DNA of 64,000 bases from Phyto melanocephala (taxonomy: Eukaryota > Arthropoda > Insecta > Diptera > Rhinophoridae): the NCBI GenBank assembly GCA_941918925.1, contig OW799237.1, forward strand, positions 112,324,515 to 112,388,514, read 5' to 3'. A program made the translations under genes and the position numbers. The notes below the pieces were generated by a model, which did no database searches, was not told the origin of the DNA, and worked only from the letters and a program-made list of their open reading frames with translations. Positions 37,101 through 44,800 of this stretch are shown here, piece by piece. Numbering within the stretch: the stretch's first letter is position 1; the number at the start of each line of letters is the position of its first letter.

Positions 37101-38116
37101 GGTACGTAAAGAACTTCTTTTACCAATATCGTTTGATTCAACCCTCTACCATTTAGAATATTTACTTCACAAATGCCTTTTCCATATGCCTTTAATTCAT
37201 ATCCATTTGCTACAGTAATCATGGTTACAACTTTTTCATCCAAAGTTTTGAAGTATTTTTTCGTATTGCAAATATGACTAGTAGCACCGGAATCAACATA
37301 CCAATAATTTTCTTTGCTTTCATCACTAATACAAAAACATATTTCTTCTGCATTGTTTGTAGAACTTTCAGCAACAATATTTGTTTTATTTTTCTTTTTT
37401 AAAAAATTTTGATATTCTTGGCAGTTTTTACGAATATGGCCCGTTTTTTGACAAAAATAACATACTAAATTATTAAAAACGTTAACTTTTCTTTCAGAAT
37501 AAACTTTTACTTTCAGAGCTGAATCTTCAACATATTTCTTTTGGTTTCTTCTCTTCGATTCTTCAATTAATTTTTCTTTTACAACTTTTAACGACGGCAC
37601 ACCATTACTGCTTGCTTCTAGCGTTGTCACTAAAACGTCATAAGATTCTGGTAAACTTCTAAGTATAATTGCGACTTCCCATTTTTCACTCAAAACTTCA
37701 CCCATACTTGAAAGTTTCTTTAATTCAATTTGAATATCGTTTAAATGGCGCTCCATATCACCATACTCATCGAGCTGCATTTTGCATAAATTTTTCATTA
37801 TAAAGATGCATTCACTAAAAGAAAAAGTTACAAATTGTTGTTTTAATAGCTGCCATGCTTCTTTTGCTGACGTAGCTTCATCGATTATGTAAAATAGGTC
37901 ATCATCTATCATCAAAAAAATTGAGGCTCTAGCTGATTCATCTTTTCGAATCCATTGTAAGTCTCGCTGCTGAGGTATTTCATCTCTTACTACACACCAG
38001 GTATCTTCTCTTATTAAAACACACTCAGCCTTACGTTTCCAAACAAAATAGTTATCACGGTTTAGTTTCTCAAAAGATGATTTAAAATCTTGAGTCATCT
38101 TTCTTTCTGGGCCCAT
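34145..38116 (-). CDS. copia Gag-Pol polyprotein
   Basis: A 1,323-aa single frame. Gag lies at ~1-235 (UBN2-type capsid region) with zinc knuckle C-x2-C-x4-H-x4-C at 219-232. Aspartic protease active site DSGATS is at 275-280. Integrase zinc-binding H409/H414/C439/C442 is followed by the catalytic core with D~469, D533 (SDRGGEY) and E569, so DD35E. A short acidic linker has three-and-a-bit copies of ANNDEN (~727-748). Reverse transcriptase spans ~848-1060 with YVDD at 1010-1013, then RNase H (DADWAQ, SSTEAEY, YEDNQS). Order Gag-PR-IN-RT-RH is that of Ty1/copia elements. No internal stops or frameshifts. The first ATG (38,116) is only 4 nt inside the LTR, within the primer binding site; the next in frame is six codons on (38,098). 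Several short frames on the opposite strand are shadows. Confidence 0.95.
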   Translation of the reverse strand: MGPERKMTQDFKSSFEKLNRDNYFVWKRKAECVLIREDTWCVVRDEIPQQRDLQWIRKDESARASIFLMIDDDLFYIIDEATSAKEAWQLLKQQFVTFSFSECIFIMKNLCKMQLDEYGDMERHLNDIQIELKKLSSMGEVLSEKWEVAIILRSLPESYDVLVTTLEASSNGVPSLKVVKEKLIEESKRRNQKKYVEDSALKVKVYSERKVNVFNNLVCYFCQKTGHIRKNCQEYQNFLKKKNKTNIVAESSTNNAEEICFCISDESKENYWYVDSGATSHICNTKKYFKTLDEKVVTMITVANGYELKAYGKGICEVNILNGRGLNQTILVKEVLYVPSIESNLLSVKKLTEKGLKVIFYDNVCEILKNNEILATAVMTKGLYKIKATASEPMKQHAMIVKRCVHYWHRIFGHREIDVVKQMLKNVKNVDNCSCDDICEICVRGKLCRKVFPKSTNQQSNGVLDLIHSDVCGPMDIQTPSGKRFFVTFIDDFSKYIKIYLIAHKSEVFNKMKEFSEMVFTKFGKYPKIIRSDRGGEYIGLKFADFCKSKGIKQQFTTPYTPEQNGVAERRNRYLVEMVRCMLLDANLEKCYWGEAVTTAAFIQNHLMTKSKHKKPIDVWEGKYSQWLNFEIFGSLSLVHIPKNKRKKLDEKAKYLIFVGYSEESKGLRFLDKNSNKITISRDYKILHESVRNKNSLDNNNIFINLFSYDDTPVSDNQNHSPLQQNANNDENANNDENANNDENANNDDNYEDEFFDTESNERPSLLESDVILNKPLLEEKHINQTTQNLRRSTRSTKGKIPERFQVILTKEVNEPKTFNEVLTRKDKEQWINAMKDELNSLKQNNTWDLVDIPEGRKPIGCKWVFKIKTDANDNVVKYKARLVAQGYSQKFGVDYDEVFSPVVRQTTFRMFLRLAGEKQMIVKQYDIKSAFLYGILNEDIYMKQPIGFEIENNKCCKLKKGIYGLKQSAKCWNEKLVNVFLNIGFQKGLADTCILKYFINGEWLFILIYVDDILVATKSEKQQEFVNTIIKSNFEISDSGDINFYLGIKIERGIDSYFTISQEKYINKIIENAGVVNGKFSKIPMDVGYLKDNSESVIMPSNEKYHQLIGSLLYLSINTRPDISTAVSILSRKVSKPTYRDWEEIKRLIKYLSGTKHLKFKLACNNSKGLYGFADADWAQCQTDRKSNSGFLFKYNGSCISWCCRKQECVSLSSTEAEYISLSEASQEAIWLRRLLNDFEIKIISPVVIYEDNQSCLKLTQNEKFSRRTKHVETKYNFMRDLTEKNILSFIYCPTEEMEADILTKPLQATKIKYFRELIGLI

Positions 38117-38120
38117 AACC
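38107..38120 (-). promoter_or_regulatory. copia primer binding site
   Basis: GGTTATGGGCCCAG directly abuts the 5' LTR on the element's strand and complements the internal CTGGGCCCATAACC of initiator tRNA-Met. The polyprotein's first ATG lies inside it. Confidence 0.85.
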
Positions 38121-38325
38121 TGTTAGCAGAATAATAACAACACGATGTTTTATTAAACAGAAAAAATGTTTATTGAACAATTGAAAAATGTGAAGTGAAG
38201 TAAATTTATAAAAATTTTATATATACATATGTATGTAGAACAAATTATATATCAATGTATATATGATTAAATTTAACAAACACAGTTGAAAATATTTAAA
38301 GTGTAAATCGTATTTTTCTTTAACA
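38121..38325 (-). repeat. copia 5' LTR (promoter-bearing)
   Basis: 205 bp, same sequence as the partner LTR. It should hold the element's promoter and polyadenylation signals. Followed on the outside by the TACCC target duplicate. Confidence 0.95.
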
Positions 38326-39070
38326 TACCCTTCACAACGTGTAGTCATGCAATAACAATTGTTTGTATCACCATTCATCCTATATAAAATACGTGCATAC
38401 GTACACGTTAGAATAAATGTGGCATCGAATCCCAGCTGATCAAAAAAAATTTTATTTTATTTTATTTAATATATTATTTATATTTTATTATTTTTTTTAA
38501 ATTTTTTCAAAAATTTTTTTAGAAAAATTTTTAAAAAATTTTTTTAAATTTTTTTTTAAATTTTTTTAAAATTTTTTTTTTGTAGTTTTTTTTTATTATT
38601 TTTTTCTTATTTTTAATATTTTTTTTTTTTGTAATTTTTTTTGTTTGGTATGTTTTTTACATGTATCTATGTATGTATGTTGTTGTTGTAATTGTGAAAA
38701 AAAACGAGGTGGTCGTGGTTTTTTGCTCATATCTCAGAAAGTTATGGGGCGATTGTGCTGAATTTCAATAGCGATTCATTCCTGGATATTTCCAAGAGAT
38801 TGATACCATATACAGATCTGAGGAACATATAGTTGCTTCTAAAAGTTGATTTCAACCAACACACGGACAGACGGGCAGACGGATAGACGGACAGACGGTC
38901 AGGGCTTAATCGACTCCTCTATTCATAAGCTTTCAGAAAATATATACTTTATGGGGTCGGAAATGAAAATTGTAGAAATTACAAACGGAATGACAAAGCT
39001 ATATATACCCTTGTACACCATAGGTGAAGGGTATAAAAATCAATTTTAACAGTTTTTTTTAAATTGGGCT

Positions 39071-39139
39071 AAAAACTATGTAATATATTATAATTGGCCT
39101 TTGTGGCTTTATATTACGGAATTGGAATAAATAAATAAA
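39071..39139 (+). repeat. LINE 3' end fragment with (AAATA)n tail
   Basis: 'ctatgtaatatattataatt', 'ggcctttgtggctttatatt', then 'acggaattggaataaataaa'. The same tail recurs at 57,345-57,405 and, in reverse, near 46,440-46,560 and 56,375-56,500. These are short 5'-truncated ends of one LINE family unrelated to the TAA-tailed one at 5.7 kb. Confidence 0.6.
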
Positions 39140-39338
39140 ATATATACGAAAAATAGAATAACGTGGTTAACAAAAATACATTTTCAACAACTTCAATAAA
39201 AATATTTATATTTTTCAATTAAAAACAAATTGCATTAACTTTTTACAAAACTTTTATAAAAAGTGATATTTACATTAAAAAAAAAACGCTTAATAACCTC
39301 CTTTGTAAGTCGCTAATATAATAAAGATTGTAAGTCAT

Positions 39339-40239
39339 CTAATCAAAATATATTTCTTCAGTTTTTTCAAGTTCAGTTTTTTCTTGTTCCTCGCGTAATA
39401 ATTGTTTTTGTCTGGCTCGACAATTGTTTTTATGGCAACGATTTTTAACCACTCTTAGGGTACGTCTCAACTCCTCTAGAAACATTTGCGATGTGTAATC
39501 ATCATCCTTGCGTTTGGCCACTATTAAAAGAAACAACAAAATATACTAAGGCGTGAACATTTAAAAATCGTATTGAATTTGTTATTTACAGTGTAATACG
39601 TCTAACGTTTTAGGAAAACTCAATAGTCGTGTTTTATTGAAATGACCGTCTACATTCGATTCCATAATTATGTTATCAGACAAAACATTAACGATGTTTT
39701 TCGTAAAACCCTGGGGTGACAACAGACTTTTCATTATACTGACCTTAAAAAAATAATTTTAATACCTATTATTTTAAATAAACTCCATCTTATGAAAACA
39801 GTATTGGTAAAAACTAAAGGCATTCAATATCTAAGGAATAGAATTTCTGTTTAATATTAAATGCAGTTATTTGTTCCCAGCTTTTATCACTCACAATATG
39901 AGTTTTATTATCATTGTTAATTTCTGTTTCAAATTTTTTCAAATCTTCAACGTTTTCCAAAGGAAAGCGTCTTGAAAATTCATAAGTTTGCTGGTCATAA
40001 TTGGAAAGTGGTTGAATACGTTCTGTTTCTATTGTTTCGTCTAGATTTCCATTTTGTTTCGACAGCAAACTAATAATTAGCTCATTTTGTTGTATTACAG
40101 TCTCTGAAACAAACACATCATACAGATAATAAAATCTTTTTAGTGAATTTAAACAGTTACCTTTAAGATCTTTAACTTCATTTCTCAAATAGCTAGTTTC
40201 AATTATTAATTGTTTAATTCTTTCATTGACACTACACAT
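39339..40239 (-). CDS. Gene B: DUF4806-type protein
   Basis: Four exons on the minus strand: 40,161-40,239 (79 nt), 39,895-40,103 (209 nt), 39,590-39,743 (154 nt), 39,339-39,520 (182 nt), giving ~207 aa. Splice phases are 1, 0, 1, matching genes C and D. Exon 1 (MCSVNERIKQL..LRNEVKDLK) is coiled-coil-like. Exon 2 carries ETVIQQNELIISLLSKQ, then the start of the conserved domain, SRRFPLENVEDLKKFE. Exon 3 holds LLSPQGFTKNIVNVLSDN and the signature NVDGHFNKTRLL. Exon 4 has MFLEELRRTLRVVKNRCHKN and ends EKTEEIYFD. The domain order fits the DUF4806 family of arthropod proteins, of unknown biochemical function, perhaps nuclear. Closest in plan and opening residues to gene D. The family name is recognition by eye. 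Confidence 0.75.
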
Positions 40240-40744
40240 TTTTTTGTACTCTTTAGCTGCTTGTACGTATGTATGTATACTAAAATTCGTTTAGTTTTTT
40301 TTTTGCTTGTCAGCATGAGATGTCTCGCAGTGGGGAATACATTACAACATGATGACAGCTTATATGTAGGAAAGAAAATAGATGAATGTCAGCAGGTGGT
40401 TAATGTTAAATTTATCATCTCTATAAATTATCGATATGTATTTCTTTTGTACACAGTAAGAAAACTGATTTATTTTATATGTATATTAAATATCCAAATT
40501 TTTTAAATTCTGGGGGCCATTGAGCCCCCAGAATGGTGTTGTTATGCCAATGCATAAAAAAACATTGTTTAATTTTGTTCTGCATATTAAATTTATATGT
40601 TATATACACACAATTTTTTTCTTTGTTTATATTTTTTTACAGCTAGTTCAAAAAAACGCGATAATTTGTTATCAGAACTTAGAATAATAGTAAATTTTTC
40701 TAGGTTCGCAGCAAGATTTAAAAATTAACCAAGATGTAATTACT
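40240..40744. other. Upstream region of gene B, with a GC-rich hairpin
   Basis: AT-rich spacer. At 40,507-40,534 an 11-bp perfect inverted repeat around a 6-nt loop (ATTCTGGGGGC..GCCCCCAGAAT) stands out by its GC content. Confidence 0.45.
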
Positions 40745-42105
40745 AATAGTCTTTTACACTTGTTCATCTAAGCGGAATGCTTGGAAGATGTTGAAAATGA
40801 AAAAAAACTTGTTTATAGCCTTTTTACACTTGCTCACATCTTTCATCAAATTAACAAGATGTTAACATCTTCCCATATGAATTGTACGTGTTTGTGTGTC
40901 AACATTTCTCAACATCTTTCGATTATTTTAGTGTCTTCACTAAAAAAAAAATATTGTCGCACAAAAATGGCATCACTAGAAAAAAATTACAAGTGCCATA
41001 AACAAAAAAATATAGCTACGAGTGGACTTGATATATGCCGTATAAAATATCTTAATTATCTTCATTCTCCAACAAAATCTGCATATTGTAATAATAATTG
41101 CTCTCCAAGGACAATAATAAATACAACAAGTAACAGTGCTATATTCGGCCGTGCCGAATCTTATATACCCTTCACAACGTGTAGTCATGCAATAACAATT
41201 GTTTGTATAACCATTCATCTCATATAAAATACGTACATACATATGTATATACTGGTTAGACTAAATGTGGCATCGAATCCCAGCTGAGCCAAAAAAATTT
41301 TATCTTATTTTATTTAGATATTATTTATATTTTATTATTTTTTTAAATATTTTTTTTTAATTTTTTTAAAAAATTTTTTTACAAAAATTTTTAAAAAATT
41401 TTTTTACAAAAATTTTTAAAAAATTTTTTTACAAAAATTTTTAAAAAATTTTTTGAAATTTTTTTTTTTAATTTTTTTAATATTTTTTTTTTTGGAATAT
41501 TTTTTATTATTTTTTTTTATTTTTAATATATTTTTTTTTTGTAATTTTTTTTTTTTTGGCATGTTTTTTGCATGTATGTATGTATGTTGTTGTTGTAATT
41601 GTGTAAAAAAACGAGGTGGTCGTGGTTTTTTGCTCATATCTCAGAAAGTTATGGGGCGATTGTGCTGAATTTCAATAGCGATTCATTCCTGGATATTTCC
41701 AAGAGATTGATACCATATACAGATCTGAGGAACATATAGTTGCTTCTAAAAGTTGATTTCAACCAACACACGGACAGACGGGCAGACGGACAGACGGTCA
41801 GGGCTTAATCGACTTCTCTATTCATAAGCTTTCAGAAAATATATACTTTATGGGGTCGGAAATAAAAATTGTAGAAATTACAAACGGAATGACAAAGCTA
41901 TATATACCCTTGTGCACCACAGGTGAAGGGTATAATAATAAAGAATTTTTAAATCCATTTTTTTTAATTTTTATATGCGCAAACATGTAAAACAAATATT
42001 ATGACAGATGAAGGATGAAAGATGTTGCAAATGTAAACAAGTTTTTTTTTCATTTTCAACATCTTCCACGCATTCCGCTAAGATGTAAGTGTAAAAAGGC
42101 TATTA
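40745..42105. repeat. Long inverted-repeat (fold-back) structure enclosing a Helentron
   Basis: The left arm (40,745-40,815: AATAGTCTTTTACACTTG.., AGCGGAATGC, TGGAAGATGTTGAAAATG) and the right arm (42,032-42,105) are inverted complements over ~72 bp with few mismatches. The interior holds a second, partial copy of the arm start (near 40,817) and Helentron H4. This is probably a MITE or fold-back transposon with long terminal inverted repeats that later received H4. Confidence 0.6.
41126..41938 (+). mobile_element. Helentron-like element H4, full length
   Basis: Has all family blocks: opening CAAGTAACAGTGCTATATTC with the TTCGGC..GCCGAA hairpin, 'catcgaatcccagctgagcc' before a T-rich tract (41,290-41,560), 'aacgaggtggtcgtgg', ACGGACAGACGGGCAGACGG repeats, 'atggggtcggaaataaaaat', and the final ACCCTTGTGCACCACAGGTGAAGGGT hairpin. 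No protein. Confidence 0.75.
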
Positions 42106-42195
42106 ACGATGTTAAAAACTCATTTTGTTCCACTCAACATATTTCGATTATTAAAGTGTCTTCACTAAAAAAAAATTGCTGTAAAAAAATACATG

Positions 42196-42594
42196 GGCCC
42201 CTTTCGCATTAGGCAACTATAATTGCGCAAGTATAATTTTAACTTTTATTTATTTTCTTTTGAACTTGCTTTTATGTTCACATTGAGCAACTTGGTTGCT
42301 CAATTTCTTCCAGTTTTTTCCAACTTCTCATCATTTTTAAATATTTGATACACTTATAAACAAATAAAATTTTCACAAACACAAAATTACACAACACACC
42401 GAAGAAGAAATAAAAGACAATGTCAAAAACAAATAAATATTCCAAAACAAGAATGACAGCTAAAACAGAATTGCCAAGTACAAGAAAGTCTGTACTCAAA
42501 TCTCGGCAACTCTTTCCCCTTTACACCGACCTTTCCTCTCACACCAACAAGCACAAGAATTGCGCAATTATAGTTGCCTAATGCGAAAGGGGCC
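42196..42594. mobile_element. MITE with 35-bp perfect terminal inverted repeats
   Basis: The left end GGCCCCTTTCGCATTAGGCA.. and right end ..TGCCTAATGCGAAAGGGGCC are perfect inverted complements over 35 bp, continuing through ACTATAATTGCGCAA. The 399-bp unit has no long frame. It interrupts a host sequence (cactaaaaaaaa..catcact.gaaaa..ataagtg) present uninterrupted at about 40,933-41,002. Superfamily uncertain; the target duplication is not clean. Confidence 0.8.
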
Positions 42595-42631
42595 ATACCA
42601 TCACTTGAAAAGAATTATAAGTGAAAAAAAA

Positions 42632-43296
42632 ACAAGTAACAGTGTTATATTCGGCCGTGCCGAATCTTATATACCCTTCACAAAGTGTAGTCATGCAATA
42701 ACAATTGTTTGTATCACCATTTATCTCATATAAAATACGTACATATGTATATACTGGTTAGAATAAATGTGGCATCGAATCCCAGCTGAGCCTAAAAAAT
42801 TTTATTTTATTTGATATATTATTTATATTTCATTTTTTTATATATTTTTTTTAATATTTTTTAAAAAAATTTTTTTATTTTTTTTTTTGTAATTTTTTTA
42901 TTTTTTTTTAATATATTTTTTTTTTGTAATTTTGTTTTTTTTTTATATGTTTTTTACATGCATGTATGTATGTATGTTGTTGTTGTAATTGTGTAAAAAA
43001 AACGAGGTGGTCGGGGTTTTTTGCTTATATCTCAGAAAGTTATGGGGCGATTGTGCGATTCATTCCTGGATATTTCCAAGAGATTGATACCATATACAGA
43101 TCTGAGGAACATATAGTTGCTTCTAAAAGTTGATTTCAACCAACACACGGACAGACGGGCAGACGGACAGGGCTTAATCGACTCCTCTATTCATAATCTT
43201 TCAGAAAATATAGACTTTATGGGATTGGAAATGAAAATTGTAGAAATTACAAACGGATTGACAAAGCTATATATACCCTTGTGCACCACAGGTGAA
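42632..43296 (+). mobile_element. Helentron-like element H5, 3' end slightly truncated
   Basis: Opens CAAGTAACAGTGTTATATTC with the usual hairpin and carries the T-rich tract, the CGGACAGACGGGCAGACGG repeats and the terminal ACCCTTGTGCACCACAGGTGAA. The final GGGTATA is replaced by 'tatatatttat'. Frames inside it are artefacts. Confidence 0.7.
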
Positions 43297-43862
43297 TATA
43301 TATTTATTTATTATGGAATATTTCCCATAATTTTTTTCTTCGGTGTTTCGCTTCTTGGTGTGCAAGTAATTTGAAATTTAAATTAAAAACGTCACAAATT
43401 AAACGTTTAAAATATTTAAAAATAAAACAACAAAAAATATTTTAGTGAAAACATTTTATTTAAAAGCGTTAATCAAAATCAATTATATTATGTCAAATTG
43501 TAAGAAAATAAAAGCTTAACACAGAAAAATCGCCAAAGAAATTGTCGTCTGAAAACATGAAAGCAAGTTCAAAAGAAAATATGAAAAAAGTTGGGCAATT
43601 AAAATCGTCGTGTGTGACCTTCGACTTACGGAATTGAAATAAACAAGTGCCGTCCCTGATACAAACACATATCTAACACATAAACTTACCAAATTGTCAT
43701 CACGAACAAATAAAAAACAAGCACCAAAGAATCAATTTTCTTCAATAAATGACATTTCTTGTTAAACATCTTAAATTCTTTGCATATTTAGATATACACA
43801 TATACTTATTATATTAAAATAATATATGTACATATTTTAAATCTAAAAAAAAAATTTTAAAA
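43297..43862. other. Upstream region of gene C
   Basis: AT-rich. A short LINE-tail-like 'cttacggaattgaaataaac' lies at 43,624-43,643. The promoter of gene C should be here but no TATA/Inr pair is convincing. Confidence 0.4.
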
Positions 43863-44800
43863 ATGGATTTAAATGAAAAAGTTGAACAACTGGTGAAAAT
43901 AACGACGGCCTTAAAAAATGAAGTTAACGAACTGAAAGGCAAAGATTTAAATACAAGGCTCAGTGAATTGGAAGAAGAAAAGGATGGTTTAAAAAATGAT
44001 ATTCTCGATTTACGACGTAAGAACAAGTTTCACGTATATATTTACGTACATACACATATTTTTCAAATTAAATTGGTTTTATTTTTGTAAAGAATGTTTA
44101 ATGCAACAGAGTGAAAAGATTCTATCGTTAATTCGACTACAAAACGATAAACTAGTCGAAACCATAGAGGCGGATAAGCTGACACCACAACTGGTATTTA
44201 CTAGAAAAATTTCAGAATATTCAAAATTATTTCCCATTAAATCTGTTAAAGAATTGGATGAATTAGAAGAGTTAATCAATGACAACAATGTGAATGAATT
44301 GGTAATTGTTTTAATGTTATAATAAGATTAATGTTTTTCTAACGAATAAATTTTTTAGGTGGCCATAGTTCACCAATTGCTAGAACCTCATGGCATTGTA
44401 AAAAATATTGTTGACGTTTTGTCTATTGATTGTATAATGGAATGTAATGTCGATGGCCACCACGGCAAGAGACGCTTGTTAAATAATCAGAAATTCATGG
44501 ATTTACTTTATCGTAAGTTGTAGAACAACTCATGTTGATTACCATTTGTAAAAAACTAAACATTTCCTAACTACTATAGAAGCTACATATTATGATGGCT
44601 ATAGTCAAAAATGTTTTTTGGAGAATATACGTCGCGGCTTTAAAATGGTTAAAAATCGTCATAATAAAAACCTGTGTCGACACCGTCAAATTCAGCGCCA
44701 GCAGCAAGAGCAGTTAAGAACTGATGATCCATCTCCAGTTGATGAATTTGAAATTTTACCAGAGGAGTTTATAAAAGTAGAGGAAATATATTTTGATTAG
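43863..44800 (+). CDS. Gene C: DUF4806-type protein
   Basis: Four exons: 43,863-44,016 (154 nt), 44,093-44,301 (209 nt), 44,359-44,512 (154 nt), 44,580-44,800 (221 nt), giving ~245 aa. Introns are 76, 57 and 67 nt, phases 1, 0, 1 as in B and D. Exon 1 is 75 nt longer than in B and D and encodes a longer coiled coil (KVEQLVKITTALKNEVNELK, then LEEEKDGLKND). Exon 2: QQSEKILSLIRLQNDKLVETIEA and FPIKSVKELDELEELI. Exon 3: LLEPHGIVKNIVDVLS and NVDGHHGKRRLL. Exon 4: YYDGYSQKCFLENIRRG, MVKNRHNKN, a Gln/Arg-rich stretch, and the tail FEILPEEFIKVEEIYFD. The last exon matches that of gene A best. Probably a nuclear or scaffolding protein; function unknown. Confidence 0.75.

Larger units (their letters stand above)
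33922..38325 (-). mobile_element. Apparently intact copia-type LTR retrotransposon (4,404 bp)
   Basis: Two 205-bp LTRs (33,922-34,126 and 38,121-38,325), TG..CA bounded, look identical base by base. TACCC is duplicated at 33,917-33,921 and 38,326-38,330, as expected for a 5-bp target duplication. On the element's strand the primer site next to the upstream LTR reads GGTTATGGGCCCAG, complementary to the anticodon-stem region of initiator tRNA-Met, the half-tRNA priming known for Drosophila copia. A purine tract GAAAGGGGG (34,127-34,135) abuts the downstream LTR. One uninterrupted 1,323-codon Gag-Pol frame fills the interior. All hallmarks point to a very recent insertion that may be autonomous. 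Confidence 0.95.
33878..39038 (+). mobile_element. Helentron-like element H3, split by a copia insertion
   Basis: The opening end (CAAGTAACAGTGCTATATTC.. through the hairpin to 'atataccc') is at 33,878-33,921. The rest, starting at 'ttcacaacgtgtagtcatgc', resumes at 38,331 and runs to the terminal GAAGGGTATAAA near 39,037. Between them is the copia element with its duplicated TACCC. Removing it restores the continuous block 'atacccttcacaacg' seen in the other copies, so this copy predates the copia insertion. Confidence 0.85.

Noticed and set aside
41416..41668. Overlapping Phe-rich and Lys-rich ORFs (also 49,395-49,610)
   Set aside because: Translated A/T tracts inside Helentrons.
43814..44288. 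Minus-strand Ser/Phe-rich frames over gene C
   Set aside because: Antisense to exons 1 and 2 of gene C, whose frames and splice phases match genes B and D.
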